A stretch of DNA of 64,000 bases from positions 1 through 64,000 of the forward strand of contig CAVUBL010000019.1 in NCBI GenBank assembly GCA_963739795.1, given 5' to 3'. Position numbers and translations under genes: made by a program. Under the pieces are notes generated by a model. That model made no database searches and was not told the origin of the DNA. It was given only the letters and a program-made list of their open reading frames with translations. How positions within the stretch are numbered: position 1 is the first letter of the stretch; each line of letters starts with the position of its first letter. Of the stretch, positions 8,182 through 17,335 are shown one piece after another. Origin of the DNA: CAVUBL01 sp963739795. GTDB taxonomy: Bacteria > Acidobacteriota > Thermoanaerobaculia > Multivoradales > DATKCC01.

Positions 8182-9131
8182 GCGCCCTGCCTCGCGATGC
8201 CGCGGCACCGCCCCACGCCCCGGTCGTCGGCCGGTCCCGGCGCATCCTCGGCCGCTTCCACGTCACCGGGGTCTTCTGGTACCGCTTCCACTGCTGGGGT
8301 GTCTCGTCTCTCCCGAGTTGGGCGGTGGGGCCCGTGATCCTCCTCTTCACCTCCTTCTTCTTCGTCGTCCTTCGAGGCATCCGGCGGGCCATCGCCTCGA
8401 ACCTGGAGGCGGTCCTCGGGCCCACCGGGCCGCTCGGGCGGCAAGCCCGGATCTGGCGCACCATGTGGAACCAGGCGTGGTGCAACTCGGAGCGCTACGA
8501 GCGGCTGGGCACGGACCGCCGCTTCGAGATCGAGGTCGAAGGCCGGGAGCACTGGGACCGTCTCGCCGGCGATCCGGAGCAGGGGATGGTGCTGGTCACC
8601 GCCCACGTCGGGGCCTGGGACATCGGCTCGTTCTTGCCCTCTGTGGTCGAGCCCCGTCCGGTGCACGTGGTGCGCGAACAGGAGATGGACCCGGACGCCC
8701 AGGCCTTCGTGGAAGAGGTCTACGGGCGCTCGGTCCAGGGCCACTTCACGCTCCACTTCGCCCGCAACAACCCGGTGCTGGGCGCGGTGCTCCTCTCCGC
8801 CCTGCGCCGCGGCGAGCTGGTGGGCCTCCAGGGCGATCGCCCCTCTTCGACCGGGAGGACGGTGCCCGGAAAGCTCTTCGGCCGGCCCTTCCTCCTCCCC
8901 GCCGGCCCGGCGGCCCTCGCCCGAGCGGCCGGAGCGCCCCTACTCCCCGTCTTCTGCTTCCGCACCGGCCGCCGCCGCTACCACGTGGTCATCCGCCCTC
9001 CCATCCAGCCTGCGGCCACCGCCGACCGAGAGCAGGACTTCCAGACGACCACACAAGCCGTCGCCGAAGAAGTCGAATGGGCCATCCGACACCGCCCCAA
9101 CCAGTGGTTCTGCTTCAGAAAGGTCCTGTAG
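8178..9131 (+). CDS. LpxL/HtrB-type lysophospholipid acyltransferase
   Basis: 317 aa with an N-terminal hydrophobic segment (about residues 48-66) and the HX4D catalytic motif at H143-D148 in TAHVGAWDIGS, followed by LVGLQGDRPSS and a C-terminal NQWFCF. This is the layout of lipid A late acyltransferases. Aryl-polyene and flexirubin clusters usually include such an enzyme, thought to attach the finished polyene acyl chain to a membrane lipid, which fits this location at the end of the four-gene operon. The ATG overlaps the TGA of the chain-length-factor gene (ATGA). A general lipid acyltransferase is the alternative. Confidence 0.83.
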   Translation: MSALPRDAAAPPHAPVVGRSRRILGRFHVTGVFWYRFHCWGVSSLPSWAVGPVILLFTSFFFVVLRGIRRAIASNLEAVLGPTGPLGRQARIWRTMWNQAWCNSERYERLGTDRRFEIEVEGREHWDRLAGDPEQGMVLVTAHVGAWDIGSFLPSVVEPRPVHVVREQEMDPDAQAFVEEVYGRSVQGHFTLHFARNNPVLGAVLLSALRRGELVGLQGDRPSSTGRTVPGKLFGRPFLLPAGPAALARAAGAPLLPVFCFRTGRRRYHVVIRPPIQPAATADREQDFQTTTQAVAEEVEWAIRHRPNQWFCFRKVL

Positions 9132-9292
9132 GGGTCTGCGCGGCAGAGAAAAGGCCGGCCCCGCCGATCCCCCCCCCTCACCCCATCCCCATGACCGGGC
9201 GGGGGGTGTGGCAAGCGAAGCGAGCCACCCGCAACAGCCGACCACGGAGGGCCGGGCCACCGCCTCCAAGCCCTCCAGCCGCCCTCGTCCGG

Positions 9293-10222
9293 TCACTCCC
9301 CCGCCCAGTAGACCCCACTCTCCAAATCGGCCAGCAGCCGCTGATCCTCCCGCCACCCCGGCTGGCAGCGCACGTGGAGGTCCAGGTACACCCGCGTCTC
9401 CAGAAACTCCTCGAGGTCCAGCCGCGCCGCGGTCCCGATCTGCCGGATCATCGCCCCCTGCCGGCCGATGACGATCTTCTTCTGCCCCGGACGCTCCACC
9501 AGGATCGAGGCGTAGATCCGCGTCAGGTCCCGCTCCGGCTCCTCCTCCCACCGCTCCACCACCACGGCGCTCGCGAACGGCAACTCATCGCGCGTCACCT
9601 CCAGGACCTTTTCCCGGATGCGCTCGGCCGCGAGAAAGCGCTCCGGGTGGATCGTCAGCAACTCCGGATCGAACCGCGGCGGTCCTTCGGGCAGGAGCTC
9701 CCAGAGCACCGCCTCCAGCCGCGCGACCCCGTCGCCGGTCAGGGCCGAGATCGGGATGATCTCCCGGAAGCGGTCACCCGCGGCGTACTCGGCGATCCGC
9801 GGCAGGAGGTTCGGCTTGGCCACCCGGTCGATCTTGTTGAGGAGCGCGATCTTCGGCCCCCGGGCACGCTCCACCAGCTCGCGCATGTAAGCGTCCCCCT
9901 TGCCCGTGGGCTGCGCGGCGTCGACCAGGAGACAGACCACGTCCGCCTCGTCCAGCGCCTCCTGGGCGTGGCGGACCATCTGCTTGTTCATCCGGTGGAG
10001 CGGGCGGTGAACCCCGGGCGTGTCGTAGAAGACCACCTGCCCCCGCTCCGAGCTCAGGATCCCCACCAGGCGCTGGCGGGTGGTCTGGGGCTTGTCGGAG
10101 ACGATGGCCAGCTTTTCCCCCAGGAGCCGGTTCAGCAGCGTCGACTTGCCGGCGTTGGGCCGGCCCACCAGGGCCACCGTTCCCGAGCGCGGTGCGGGCG
10201 CCGGCCCGGCGTCGCCGCTCAC
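9293..10222 (-). CDS. era: GTPase Era
   Basis: 309 aa with all G motifs: G1 GRPNAGKS at residues 20-27, TTR switch I, DTPG, NKID and a SAL-type G5, followed by a type II KH domain with VIGRQGAMIRQIG. Era binds the 3' end of 16S rRNA and assists 30S maturation. The GTG start at 10222 overlaps the TGA of the CorC gene by GTGA. It is the last gene of the phoH-pgpH-ybeY-corC-era operon, an arrangement seen in many bacteria. Confidence 0.95.
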   Translation of the reverse strand: MSGDAGPAPAPRSGTVALVGRPNAGKSTLLNRLLGEKLAIVSDKPQTTRQRLVGILSSERGQVVFYDTPGVHRPLHRMNKQMVRHAQEALDEADVVCLLVDAAQPTGKGDAYMRELVERARGPKIALLNKIDRVAKPNLLPRIAEYAAGDRFREIIPISALTGDGVARLEAVLWELLPEGPPRFDPELLTIHPERFLAAERIREKVLEVTRDELPFASAVVVERWEEEPERDLTRIYASILVERPGQKKIVIGRQGAMIRQIGTAARLDLEEFLETRVYLDLHVRCQPGWREDQRLLADLESGVYWAGE

Positions 10223-11544
10223 GCGCCCTCCCCCGCCGCGTCCGGCCCGCTCCCGACGGCGCCGGCCGGGCTCACCGGCTCCACCCGCACCATCGTCGCG
10301 CGGCGTTCCTCCACCTCCTCGACCGTGTAGCGCAACCCCTGCTCCTCCACCGTCTCCCCCACCTCGGGTACGTCGCCGAGGAGGCTGAACACCCGGCCGC
10401 CCACCGTCTCGTCGGGCACCTCCCCCAGGTCGACCCCGAAGAGGTCCTCCACAACGTCGACGTCGGTGGTTCCCTCGAGGAGCCAGGCGCCGTCCGGCAG
10501 CAGGCGATTTCCCGGATGCGCCTCCTCGTGCTCGTCGACCAGCTCGCCGACGATCTCTTCCACCAGATCCTCGACGGTCACGATCCCCGCGGTACCGCCA
10601 TACTCGTCCACCACCACCGCCATCTGCTGGAAGCGCGCCTGGAGCTCCTTGAGGAGATGGCCCAGGGGCTTGGTCTCCGGCACGAAGAACGGCGGGTTGG
10701 CGAGGCTCCGGGCCGTGGGCCGCTCGGAAGCCCGGAGGGCGCGCAGGAGGTCACGGATGTGGGCGATGCCCACGATGTGGTCGATCGATCCCTCGAACAG
10801 GGGGAGCCGGGAGTGGCCCGACTCGACGAACAGGGCCGCCAGGTCGTCGAGATCCGTGGTCACGGACGTGCCCTGGACCTGGATCCGCGGAGTCATGACG
10901 CTGCGCACTGGGGTGTCGCCGAAGTCCACGATGCCCCACAACATCTCGCCCTCGCCGGGCTCCAGGATCCCCTCCCGGGTGCCAACGTCGATGAACGCCT
11001 CGATCTCGTCCTCCGAGGCCTCATCCTCTTCCTCCTCGCTCCGCCGCTGGACGCCTCGGGCCGGGAAGAGGCCCACCGACACCACGACGAGGGGGGCCAG
11101 GACGGCCAGAATCGCCTGGAAGACCGGCGTCAACCGCTCCAGGGCCGCCTCCGGGTCCCAGCCCACCAGCACCCGGTTCAGTAGCTCGGAGCCCACGACC
11201 ACCGGGAGCGTGGCCAGCGCACCCCAGGCGGCGGCCGCCGCCGGCCCCGCGAGGCCGATCGCCGCGAGCCAGGCGGCCACTGTCCAGAGCAGGGCGAGGG
11301 GGGCGAGCTTGGCGAAGATCGCGAGGAGCAGTCGGAAGGCCTCGAACCGCAGCGGCTGCTCGTAGAGGGCGCGCAGCCGCCCCTCGGCCTCCTCGGTCCA
11401 GTGGCGAAGGCGAATCGGTCCCGAGCGCTCGAGGAGCGCGGAAAGGCCCGAGAGCAGGACCGTGGCGGCGACCAGGGCCAGGGCGCCCCAGACCAGCCCC
11501 CACCCGCCGGCCCGGCTCAGGCCGGAGGCGTCAGCTCCCGGCAT
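10219..11544 (-). CDS. CorC/HlyC family hemolysin-like transporter-associated protein (CBS pair)
   Basis: 441 aa. The N-terminal half has several hydrophobic segments (CNNM/DUF21-like), followed by an acidic linker, a CBS pair (starting near VMTPRIQVQ and including VVDEYGGTAGIVTVEDLVEEI), and a C-terminal CorC/HlyC domain. Members are linked to Mg2+/Co2+ efflux and membrane integrity. The ATG at 11544 overlaps the 3' end of ybeY by 14 bp. An upstream frame start exists but would lie entirely within ybeY. It sits between ybeY and era as in many genomes. Confidence 0.88.
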   Translation of the reverse strand: MPGADASGLSRAGGWGLVWGALALVAATVLLSGLSALLERSGPIRLRHWTEEAEGRLRALYEQPLRFEAFRLLLAIFAKLAPLALLWTVAAWLAAIGLAGPAAAAAWGALATLPVVVGSELLNRVLVGWDPEAALERLTPVFQAILAVLAPLVVVSVGLFPARGVQRRSEEEEDEASEDEIEAFIDVGTREGILEPGEGEMLWGIVDFGDTPVRSVMTPRIQVQGTSVTTDLDDLAALFVESGHSRLPLFEGSIDHIVGIAHIRDLLRALRASERPTARSLANPPFFVPETKPLGHLLKELQARFQQMAVVVDEYGGTAGIVTVEDLVEEIVGELVDEHEEAHPGNRLLPDGAWLLEGTTDVDVVEDLFGVDLGEVPDETVGGRVFSLLGDVPEVGETVEEQGLRYTVEEVEERRATMVRVEPVSPAGAVGSGPDAAGEGA

Positions 11545-12049
11545 TCTCGCGCTCCGACGGGTCGCCGGAAGGAGCCGGTGGCCGGCCGGCAGCCCCCTCC
11601 GGCAGCCAGCGCCGACGGAGCCCCCGCTCCAGGCGCTCCATGGTCCCGTCGTCGGTCTCGTGGTCGTACCCCAGACAGTGGAGCACCCCATGGAGGAGCA
11701 GAATCCGCAGCTCGCGCTCGCTCGAGTGACCCGCGGCCTCGGCCTGCCGGCGGGCGACGCGAACGGCGATCACCACGTCACCGAGGTGCAACCCTTCCGG
11801 CGTCTCCTGGCCCGGAAACGAGAGGACGTCGGTCGGGGCGTCCTTGCCCCGATAGGTCCGGTTGAGGCGGCGCATCTCCCGGTCGCTGGTCAGGCGTACG
11901 CCGAAGCTGTCGTGCTCCGGGGCCAGCTCGGCGAGGAGGGCTGCGAGCCAGGTCTCGAGCTCGCCACCCTCTCCACCCCGGGCTTCGCGGAAGCCGCCGG
12001 GGTTCTGGACGACCAGCTCGCAGCCCGGCGGTCGGCTCGCCTCCGCCAT
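11531..12049 (-). CDS. ybeY: endoribonuclease YbeY
   Basis: 172 aa with the diagnostic zinc motif HGVLHCLGYDH (three His ligands) and the upstream PTDVLSFP segment. YbeY takes part in 16S rRNA 3'-end processing and ribosome quality control. The start ATG at 12049 shares ATGA with the stop of the upstream HD-domain gene; the preceding codon is a GTG, so a one-codon longer start is possible. The operon context with phoH and era is classical. Confidence 0.93.
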   Translation of the reverse strand: MAEASRPPGCELVVQNPGGFREARGGEGGELETWLAALLAELAPEHDSFGVRLTSDREMRRLNRTYRGKDAPTDVLSFPGQETPEGLHLGDVVIAVRVARRQAEAAGHSSERELRILLLHGVLHCLGYDHETDDGTMERLERGLRRRWLPEGAAGRPPAPSGDPSERENAGS

Positions 12050-14499
12050 CACGACGCCCGCACCGCGACCTCGGCGGTGCGGTCTCCGCGGCGCTCCTCC
12101 CGTCCCTCGCCGCCGAAGTCGAAGCCGGGATAGTCGATGCGGTGGTGGAAGATGGTGGTCAGCACCCGGATGAACGCCTGGGAGACCTTCTTGATGTCGG
12201 ACAGGGTCAGCTCGCTCTCGTCGAGCTGGCCGTCGCCCAGGCAGTCCTCGACGATCTTGCCCACCAGGGTCCGGATCTTGAGGGGCGTCGGCTCGACCAG
12301 AGTGCGGCTCGCGGCCTCGACGCCGTCGGCGAGCATCAGCACACCCATGACCTCGTTCTGGGGCTTGGGGCCGGGATACCGGTACTTCTCCTCGGTCACG
12401 TCCTCGGAGCGCTCGGAACGCTGCCTGGCCCGCTCCTTGGCTCGCTCCTGGGCCCGGTTGAAGAAGAAGCTGATCAGGCGGGTGCCGTGGTGCTGGGCGA
12501 TGGCGTCGCACACCGGCGGCGGCAGGTGGTACTCCTCGGCCAGGGCAAGGCCGTCTTTGACGTGGCTGATGAGGATCAGTGTGCTCATCGAAGGCACCAG
12601 CTTGTCGTGGAGGTTGTGGCCCGGCCGCTGGTTCTCCACGAAGTACTCCGGCCGGAAGATCTTACCCACGTCGTGGTAGAGGCCGCCGGCGTAGGCGAGC
12701 ACCGGGTCGGCACCGATCACCTCGCACCCCTCTTTCGCCAGGTTCGCGACCATCAGGGAGTGCTGGAAGGTACCGGGCGCCTCGAAGGCGAGGCGTCGCA
12801 GCAGCGGCAGGTTCGCGTTGGCCAGCTCTACCAGCTTGATGTCGGTAGTGATGCCCAGCAGAGATTCGAGGATCGGTATCGAGAAACTCCCGACCGCCGC
12901 CACCAGCAGGCCGCCGATGAGGGCGCAGACCAGGTCGAAGGCGAGCTGCAACGGGTCGGCGCCGACGCCGCCGCCGAGGGCGGTGAGCACCAGAACGGTC
13001 ACCACGTTCAGGGCGCCCACCACCAGCCCGACGCGGGTCAGCATGAGGCGCTGCTTGATCTGGAACGCGTCCACGGCGAAGACCGCGCCGAGGGAGCCGA
13101 CCGCGGCGTAGAGGGTCACCCACAGGGCCTCGAGGCCGGCGAGGCGCGAGACCAGCAGGGCGAAGAAGAGGGCCGTGAGGCCCGCCGCCGTGCGCCCGAA
13201 CAGCAGCGCGGCGACGAGGGCAAGGCCGGCGAAGGGCACCCCGTAGGCGTAGCTGCGGAAGGAGTTGAAAGGCGTCGCGTCGAAGGAGTTGGCCAGGGCG
13301 GTGGAGACCAGGAAGCTGAACTTGGTCCCCAGGATGCTCACCAGCAGGACCAGGAGCACCTCGCAGTAGAGGCGGCGCCGGTCGTGGTCCGCCACCCGCT
13401 CTCCCCGCAGGCCGAACCAGAGCGCGACGGCGGCGAGACCGAGCAGCGCCATGGTCCCCATCAGCGGCAGCAGCCGCCCGGTCAATCGGTCGTGGCCGGT
13501 GATCTCGGAGAGCAGCCGCGCCTCGGCAGAGCTGATCTGGTCCCCCTTGCGCACGATCACCTGGCCCTTGCGGATCTGCTTGAAGACCGGCGCCACCGCG
13601 GCGGCCGCCGCCTCCTGGCGGGTCAGCGTCTCGCTGCGATTGGGCGAGAGGTTCGCCGGCAGGTTGGCCATCAGGAGCGCGATGGACGCCTTGCGCTGGG
13701 CCGAGCTCAGGTCCCGCCAGTCCTCGACCTCGCCATCGAGGAACTCCTTCACCTCGCCCGGGTACTCGAGATAGCCGTAGAGGTCGTAGTGCCGTCGCTC
13801 GCCGCCCGACGGCAGGATGCGGAGCGTGATACCCCGCACCCGGTTTTCGAGCAGGCGCGCCTTGCCCTCCACGATGCCCTGGCGCAAGACCCGGCCGATG
13901 AGGAGGCCCAGGCGTTCCTGCAGGTCCTGCGTGAAGCCCTGGGCGGACAGGGCGACCACCTCGTCCCGGGTGAGGTTGAGGCTCGACGCCTGCGCGAGGC
14001 GGGAGACCTCGTCGGAGATCCGCTCCTCGCCGTTGGCGGCGGCCTTGCTCGGGGTCCTGCCGGTCCCCTTCCGGCCCTTCGCAGCGTCCGCAGACTGCTG
14101 GAGGAGCTGTCGGCCGGCGTCGAAGAGCTTGGTCACCTGGTCCTGGACCGACGCCGCGGCGCCCGAGTCGAAGTCGTAGACCGGCGGGACCTCCTCCCGG
14201 GCCCGGCTCTGCTTCTCGGTGGTGGTCTCCTGGTCCGGGATCAGAAGGTCCGCCGGCGCCACGTAGTCCCGGTTGGCCACCTCGCCCTGGCGCGCGGCGG
14301 GCACCGGCAGCAGGCTGCCGGAGGTCAGGCCCCAGGCGCCCACCGTGAGGAGCAGGGCGACCCACAGCGCCGGCAGCTCGAGGAGCCGGCGCCACCCGTT
14401 GCGGAACTGCCGGCGAATCCGCGCCCACCCGCGCCTGCGGCTGCGGCCCGCCACGCCCGGCGAGGGTTTCGGAGTCTTCTTTGGGGAGGTCTTGGCCAT
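12049..14499 (-). CDS. 7TM-HD domain protein, PgpH-like cyclic-di-AMP phosphodiesterase
   Basis: 816 aa. A short basic N-terminus and one membrane helix lead to an extracytoplasmic 7TMR-HDED region, then about seven membrane helices, and a C-terminal HD hydrolase with FQHSLMVANLA and GGLYHDVGK, the metal-binding His and His-Asp pair. PgpH proteins hydrolyse cyclic-di-AMP; this assignment is by family. A Pro/Lys-rich cytosolic tip precedes the first helix. Start ATG at 14499 (MAKTS) was preferred over an ATG eight codons upstream that adds a run of Arg. It lies 54 bp behind phoH and overlaps ybeY by 1 bp. Confidence 0.88.
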   Translation of the reverse strand: MAKTSPKKTPKPSPGVAGRSRRRGWARIRRQFRNGWRRLLELPALWVALLLTVGAWGLTSGSLLPVPAARQGEVANRDYVAPADLLIPDQETTTEKQSRAREEVPPVYDFDSGAAASVQDQVTKLFDAGRQLLQQSADAAKGRKGTGRTPSKAAANGEERISDEVSRLAQASSLNLTRDEVVALSAQGFTQDLQERLGLLIGRVLRQGIVEGKARLLENRVRGITLRILPSGGERRHYDLYGYLEYPGEVKEFLDGEVEDWRDLSSAQRKASIALLMANLPANLSPNRSETLTRQEAAAAAVAPVFKQIRKGQVIVRKGDQISSAEARLLSEITGHDRLTGRLLPLMGTMALLGLAAVALWFGLRGERVADHDRRRLYCEVLLVLLVSILGTKFSFLVSTALANSFDATPFNSFRSYAYGVPFAGLALVAALLFGRTAAGLTALFFALLVSRLAGLEALWVTLYAAVGSLGAVFAVDAFQIKQRLMLTRVGLVVGALNVVTVLVLTALGGGVGADPLQLAFDLVCALIGGLLVAAVGSFSIPILESLLGITTDIKLVELANANLPLLRRLAFEAPGTFQHSLMVANLAKEGCEVIGADPVLAYAGGLYHDVGKIFRPEYFVENQRPGHNLHDKLVPSMSTLILISHVKDGLALAEEYHLPPPVCDAIAQHHGTRLISFFFNRAQERAKERARQRSERSEDVTEEKYRYPGPKPQNEVMGVLMLADGVEAASRTLVEPTPLKIRTLVGKIVEDCLGDGQLDESELTLSDIKKVSQAFIRVLTTIFHHRIDYPGFDFGGEGREERRGDRTAEVAVRAS

Positions 14500-14553
14500 C
14501 GGTCGTCGTCGCCTGGCGAGCAAGGGTTCCGGCTCCGGGAAGCGCGTCCCGGC

Positions 14554-15561
14554 TCAGCCGCCTCCGACCTCCGCCGGCTCGGCGGGGCGCGGTGCGGGCT
14601 CCACCCCGCGCTCCCGGTCCTCGCGCTCAAAGCGGTCGTAGGCCGAGATGATCTGTTGCACCAGGCTGTGGCGCACCACGTCCCGCTCGTCGAAGCGGAA
14701 GAAGCGGATGCCCTCGATCCCCCCCAGCACCGCCTCGGCCACCCGCAGGCCGGAGCGACGGCCCTGGGGCAGATCGACCTGAGTCACGTCGCCATCGATC
14801 ACGGCCTTCGAGCCGAAACCGATGCGGGTGAGGAACATCTTCATCTGCTCGGTGGTCGTGTTCTGGGCCTCGTCGAGGATGATGAAGCTGTCGTTGAGCG
14901 TCCGGCCGCGCATGAAGGCGATGGGGGCGACCTCGATGATGCCACGCTCGAGCATCCGCCCCACCTTCTCGTAGCCGATGATGTCGTAGAGGGCGTCGTA
15001 CAAGGGCCGCAGATAGGGGTTGACCTTTTCCACCAGGTCGCCGGGCAGGAACCCCAGCTTCTCGCCGGCCTCCACCGCCGGCCGGGCGAGGACGATGCGC
15101 CGGACCTTCTTTTCCAGCAGGAAGGCGGCGGCCATGGCCACCGCCAGGTAGGTCTTGCCCGTGCCCGCCGGACCGATGGAGATGACGATGTCGAAGTCGT
15201 CCATCGCCTTCAGATAGCTCTGCTGCCGCAAGGTGCGGGGGGTGATCAGCCGGTTGACCGCGGCGAGCATCCCGGCGGGGCGGAAGAAGTCGCTGAGCGA
15301 GGCTTCGGGGTCGTCCTGGATCACCCGCACCGCCGTGCGCACATCGCTCGGCGACAGGCGAAACCCTTCCGACGCCAGGGCGCCGAGCTGGCTCATCAGG
15401 CGTTCGACGCTGCGCTCACCGTCCGGGTCGCCGGAGATCTTCAGCTCGTTGCCTCGGGCGGCGAGCTCCACGCCGAAGGCGCGCTCCATACGCCGCAGGT
15501 TCTCGTCGTGAACGCCGAACAGGACCTCTATGCCCTCCTCGGGCAGGGTGACCTGGGTCAT
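14554..15561 (-). CDS. phoH: PhoH family ATPase
   Basis: 335 aa with Walker A GPAGTGKT, Walker B FIILDEAQN, and the typical GDVTQVDLP and QIISAYDRF segments. PhoH-like proteins are cytosolic ATPases related to the Superfamily 1 helicases, with a suspected role in RNA metabolism. The ATG at 15561 is the first gene of the operon running to era. The upstream 311 bp contain a dispersed palindromic repeat but no gene. Confidence 0.92.
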   Translation of the reverse strand: MTQVTLPEEGIEVLFGVHDENLRRMERAFGVELAARGNELKISGDPDGERSVERLMSQLGALASEGFRLSPSDVRTAVRVIQDDPEASLSDFFRPAGMLAAVNRLITPRTLRQQSYLKAMDDFDIVISIGPAGTGKTYLAVAMAAAFLLEKKVRRIVLARPAVEAGEKLGFLPGDLVEKVNPYLRPLYDALYDIIGYEKVGRMLERGIIEVAPIAFMRGRTLNDSFIILDEAQNTTTEQMKMFLTRIGFGSKAVIDGDVTQVDLPQGRRSGLRVAEAVLGGIEGIRFFRFDERDVVRHSLVQQIISAYDRFEREDRERGVEPAPRPAEPAEVGGG

Positions 15562-15872
15562 GGACGAGGGGCGGGGCGGCTGGGTGGGCGGGAAGACATG
15601 GGTGGAGGCGGGGCCTCGTGGTTATTCTAGCAACACGAGCCCAGAACAGGTGTCCGCGGCGCCTGGACCGGGCTCGCCTCGACGCCCCCTTCCACGGCTC
15701 GCTTCAAGCCGAGACCACCCCGGCCCGGGCCTCCTGCGCCGCAGAGGGTCACTGGATCACCCCCCTCACTCGATCCCTCTCCACCCCCTCGAGGGGGGAG
15801 AGGGACGCCCCCACCCGGTGGCATACCGAGAGCTCCTGGCGAGGGCTCTCCTTCTCTTGGGATTCGGCGGAG
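15562..15872. other. intergenic region with one copy of a dispersed GC-rich palindrome
   Basis: No gene is supported here. The part next to phoH should hold its promoter. Positions 15758-15817 carry a copy of a repeat also found in tandem at 29391-29540; its core (about 15776-15806) is nearly self-complementary around CCCTCGAGGG and would form a strong hairpin. It lies downstream of the minus-strand dehydrogenase gene (stop at 15873) and may act as a terminator or REP-type palindrome. Confidence 0.6.
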
Positions 15873-16733
15873 TTACTTCTTCGCCGAGTAGTCGTAGAAG
15901 CCGCGGCCCGCCTTGCGGCCGTGGCGGCCGGCCAGCACCATCTGCTTGAGCAGCGGCGGCGGCGCAAAGCGCTTCTCCCGGTACTCCTCGAACATGATGT
16001 TGGCGATGTAGTACGTGGTGTCCAGGCCCACGAAGTCGAGAAGGGTGAACGGGCCCATGGGGTAGCCGCAGCCGAGCTGCATGCCCTTGTCGATGTCCTC
16101 CACCGAGCCCACGCCCTCCTCGTAGGCGCGGATGGCGTCGAGCAGGTAGGGCACCAGCAGCCGGTTGACGATGAAACCCGAGTTGTCGCGGCAGGCGATG
16201 GGCTCCTTGCCCAGGCTGCGCACCCATTCCATGGCGCTGTCGACGACCTCGTCGTCGCTCATCAGCGTGCGCACGACCTCCACCAGCTTCATCACGGGCA
16301 CCGGGTTGAAGAAATGCAAGCCCAGGAAGCGCTCCGGCCGGGAGGTGGACATGGCGAGCTGAGTGATGGTGAGCGACGAGGTGTTGGAAGCGAAGATCGC
16401 CTGGTCGTGGGCCACCCGGTCCAGGTTGCCGAAGGTCTTGCGCTTCTCGTCCAGGTTCTCGACGATCGCCTCGATCACCAGGTCGCACTCGGAGAGGGCG
16501 TCCAGGTCGACCGTGCCCGAGATGCGGCCCCGCACCTCGTCGCGCTTGTCGGCCTCGAGCTTGCCCTTCTCCACCGCCCGTTCCAGGGACTTGTCGATGC
16601 GGCCCAGGCCCTTTTCGAGCAGGTCCTCGGTGACCTCGCGGATGACGGTGGGATATCCGGCCCGGGCCGCGACCTGGGCGACGCCCGAGCCCATGAGGCC
16701 GCAGCCCAACACTCCGACTTTCTTGATCTTCAT
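15873..16733 (-). CDS. 3-hydroxyacyl-CoA (3-hydroxybutyryl-CoA) dehydrogenase
   Basis: 286 aa, the length of stand-alone HBDH/PaaH enzymes. NAD-binding motif GVLGCGLMGSG is at the N-terminus, followed by EAIVENLDEK, FASNTSSL, and the catalytic region GLHFFNPVPVMKLVE with the His-Glu pair. The C-terminal part (GYPMGPFTLLDFVGLD) is the dimerisation domain. It oxidises (S)-3-hydroxybutyryl-CoA to acetoacetyl-CoA or the reverse. ATG at 16733 is preceded by GGAGGG at a good distance. Upstream reading continues in frame toward tsaE but that stretch is out of family. It is probably transcribed from the gap of 76 bp or with tsaE. Confidence 0.93.
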   Translation of the reverse strand: MKIKKVGVLGCGLMGSGVAQVAARAGYPTVIREVTEDLLEKGLGRIDKSLERAVEKGKLEADKRDEVRGRISGTVDLDALSECDLVIEAIVENLDEKRKTFGNLDRVAHDQAIFASNTSSLTITQLAMSTSRPERFLGLHFFNPVPVMKLVEVVRTLMSDDEVVDSAMEWVRSLGKEPIACRDNSGFIVNRLLVPYLLDAIRAYEEGVGSVEDIDKGMQLGCGYPMGPFTLLDFVGLDTTYYIANIMFEEYREKRFAPPPLLKQMVLAGRHGRKAGRGFYDYSAKK

Positions 16734-16809
16734 CGAGTAGCCCTCCTTCGGGGGATCGATTCCAGTTGCTGGTTCCAGGGGAGTCACAAACTTCGTAGGC
16801 GGTTGCATC

Positions 16810-17310
16810 CTACCGCGACGGCTCGGGAAGCTCGCGGACGCACCGCGCGTCCCCGCTCCCCTCGCGCTCGATCGCCACGCGCAGCGCCCCGCGGGCGGGG
16901 AACGCGAGCCGCTCGGCCCACTCCACCACCTTGACCCCGGGGCCGGCCAGGAGCTCTTCGATCCCCGCCGCCTGGGCCTCGGCCGGCTCCAGGCGATAGA
17001 GGTCGGCGTGGACCAGGCGCCCCCCCGCACCCTCGTGCTCGCGCACCAGGACGAAGGTCGGGCTCTGGACCTCGGCAGGGTCGATCCCCAGGGCCCGGGC
17101 CACCCCGCGGGTGAGGACGGTCTTGCCGCTTCCCAGGTCACCGTGGAGGAGCAGGACGCCGTCGGGACGGAGCTCGGCTCCGAGGAGCTCGCCCACCTGC
17201 TCGGTCTCGGCCTCGCTCGCTGAGCGCCAGATCCGATGGATCGGATCACCTCCCTCACCCTCGGCCCCGCTCCCTTTCGCGGCTCCCGACAAGATCGACT
17301 CCTTCGTCAC
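16810..17310 (-). CDS. tsaE: tRNA threonylcarbamoyladenosine biosynthesis ATPase TsaE
   Basis: 166 aa. Walker A GDLGSGKT, the SPTF segment and LVHADLYRLE are characteristic of TsaE, the ATPase that supports t6A37 formation with TsaB/TsaD. The C-terminal VVEWAERL is also typical. GTG at 17310 was chosen, 25 bp after the stop of nnr; upstream in-frame codons would overlap nnr. The nnr-tsaE order is widely conserved. The N-terminal 30 residues before the conserved core are unusually long, so an internal start is possible. Confidence 0.9.
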   Translation of the reverse strand: MTKESILSGAAKGSGAEGEGGDPIHRIWRSASEAETEQVGELLGAELRPDGVLLLHGDLGSGKTVLTRGVARALGIDPAEVQSPTFVLVREHEGAGGRLVHADLYRLEPAEAQAAGIEELLAGPGVKVVEWAERLAFPARGALRVAIEREGSGDARCVRELPEPSR

Positions 17311-17335
17311 AATCTCGGCCTCATCCGACTCCGTC

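Noticed and set aside
7290..8756. Minus-strand open frames opposite the ketosynthase, chain-length-factor and acyltransferase genes
   Set aside because: Arg/Pro/Gly-rich shadow translations without motifs; the plus-strand genes have active-site motifs and overlapping start/stop codons.
12142..15630. A plus-strand open frame of more than 1100 codons
   Set aside because: It is antisense to pgpH and phoH; its translation is a low-complexity product of high-GC codon bias with no family features.
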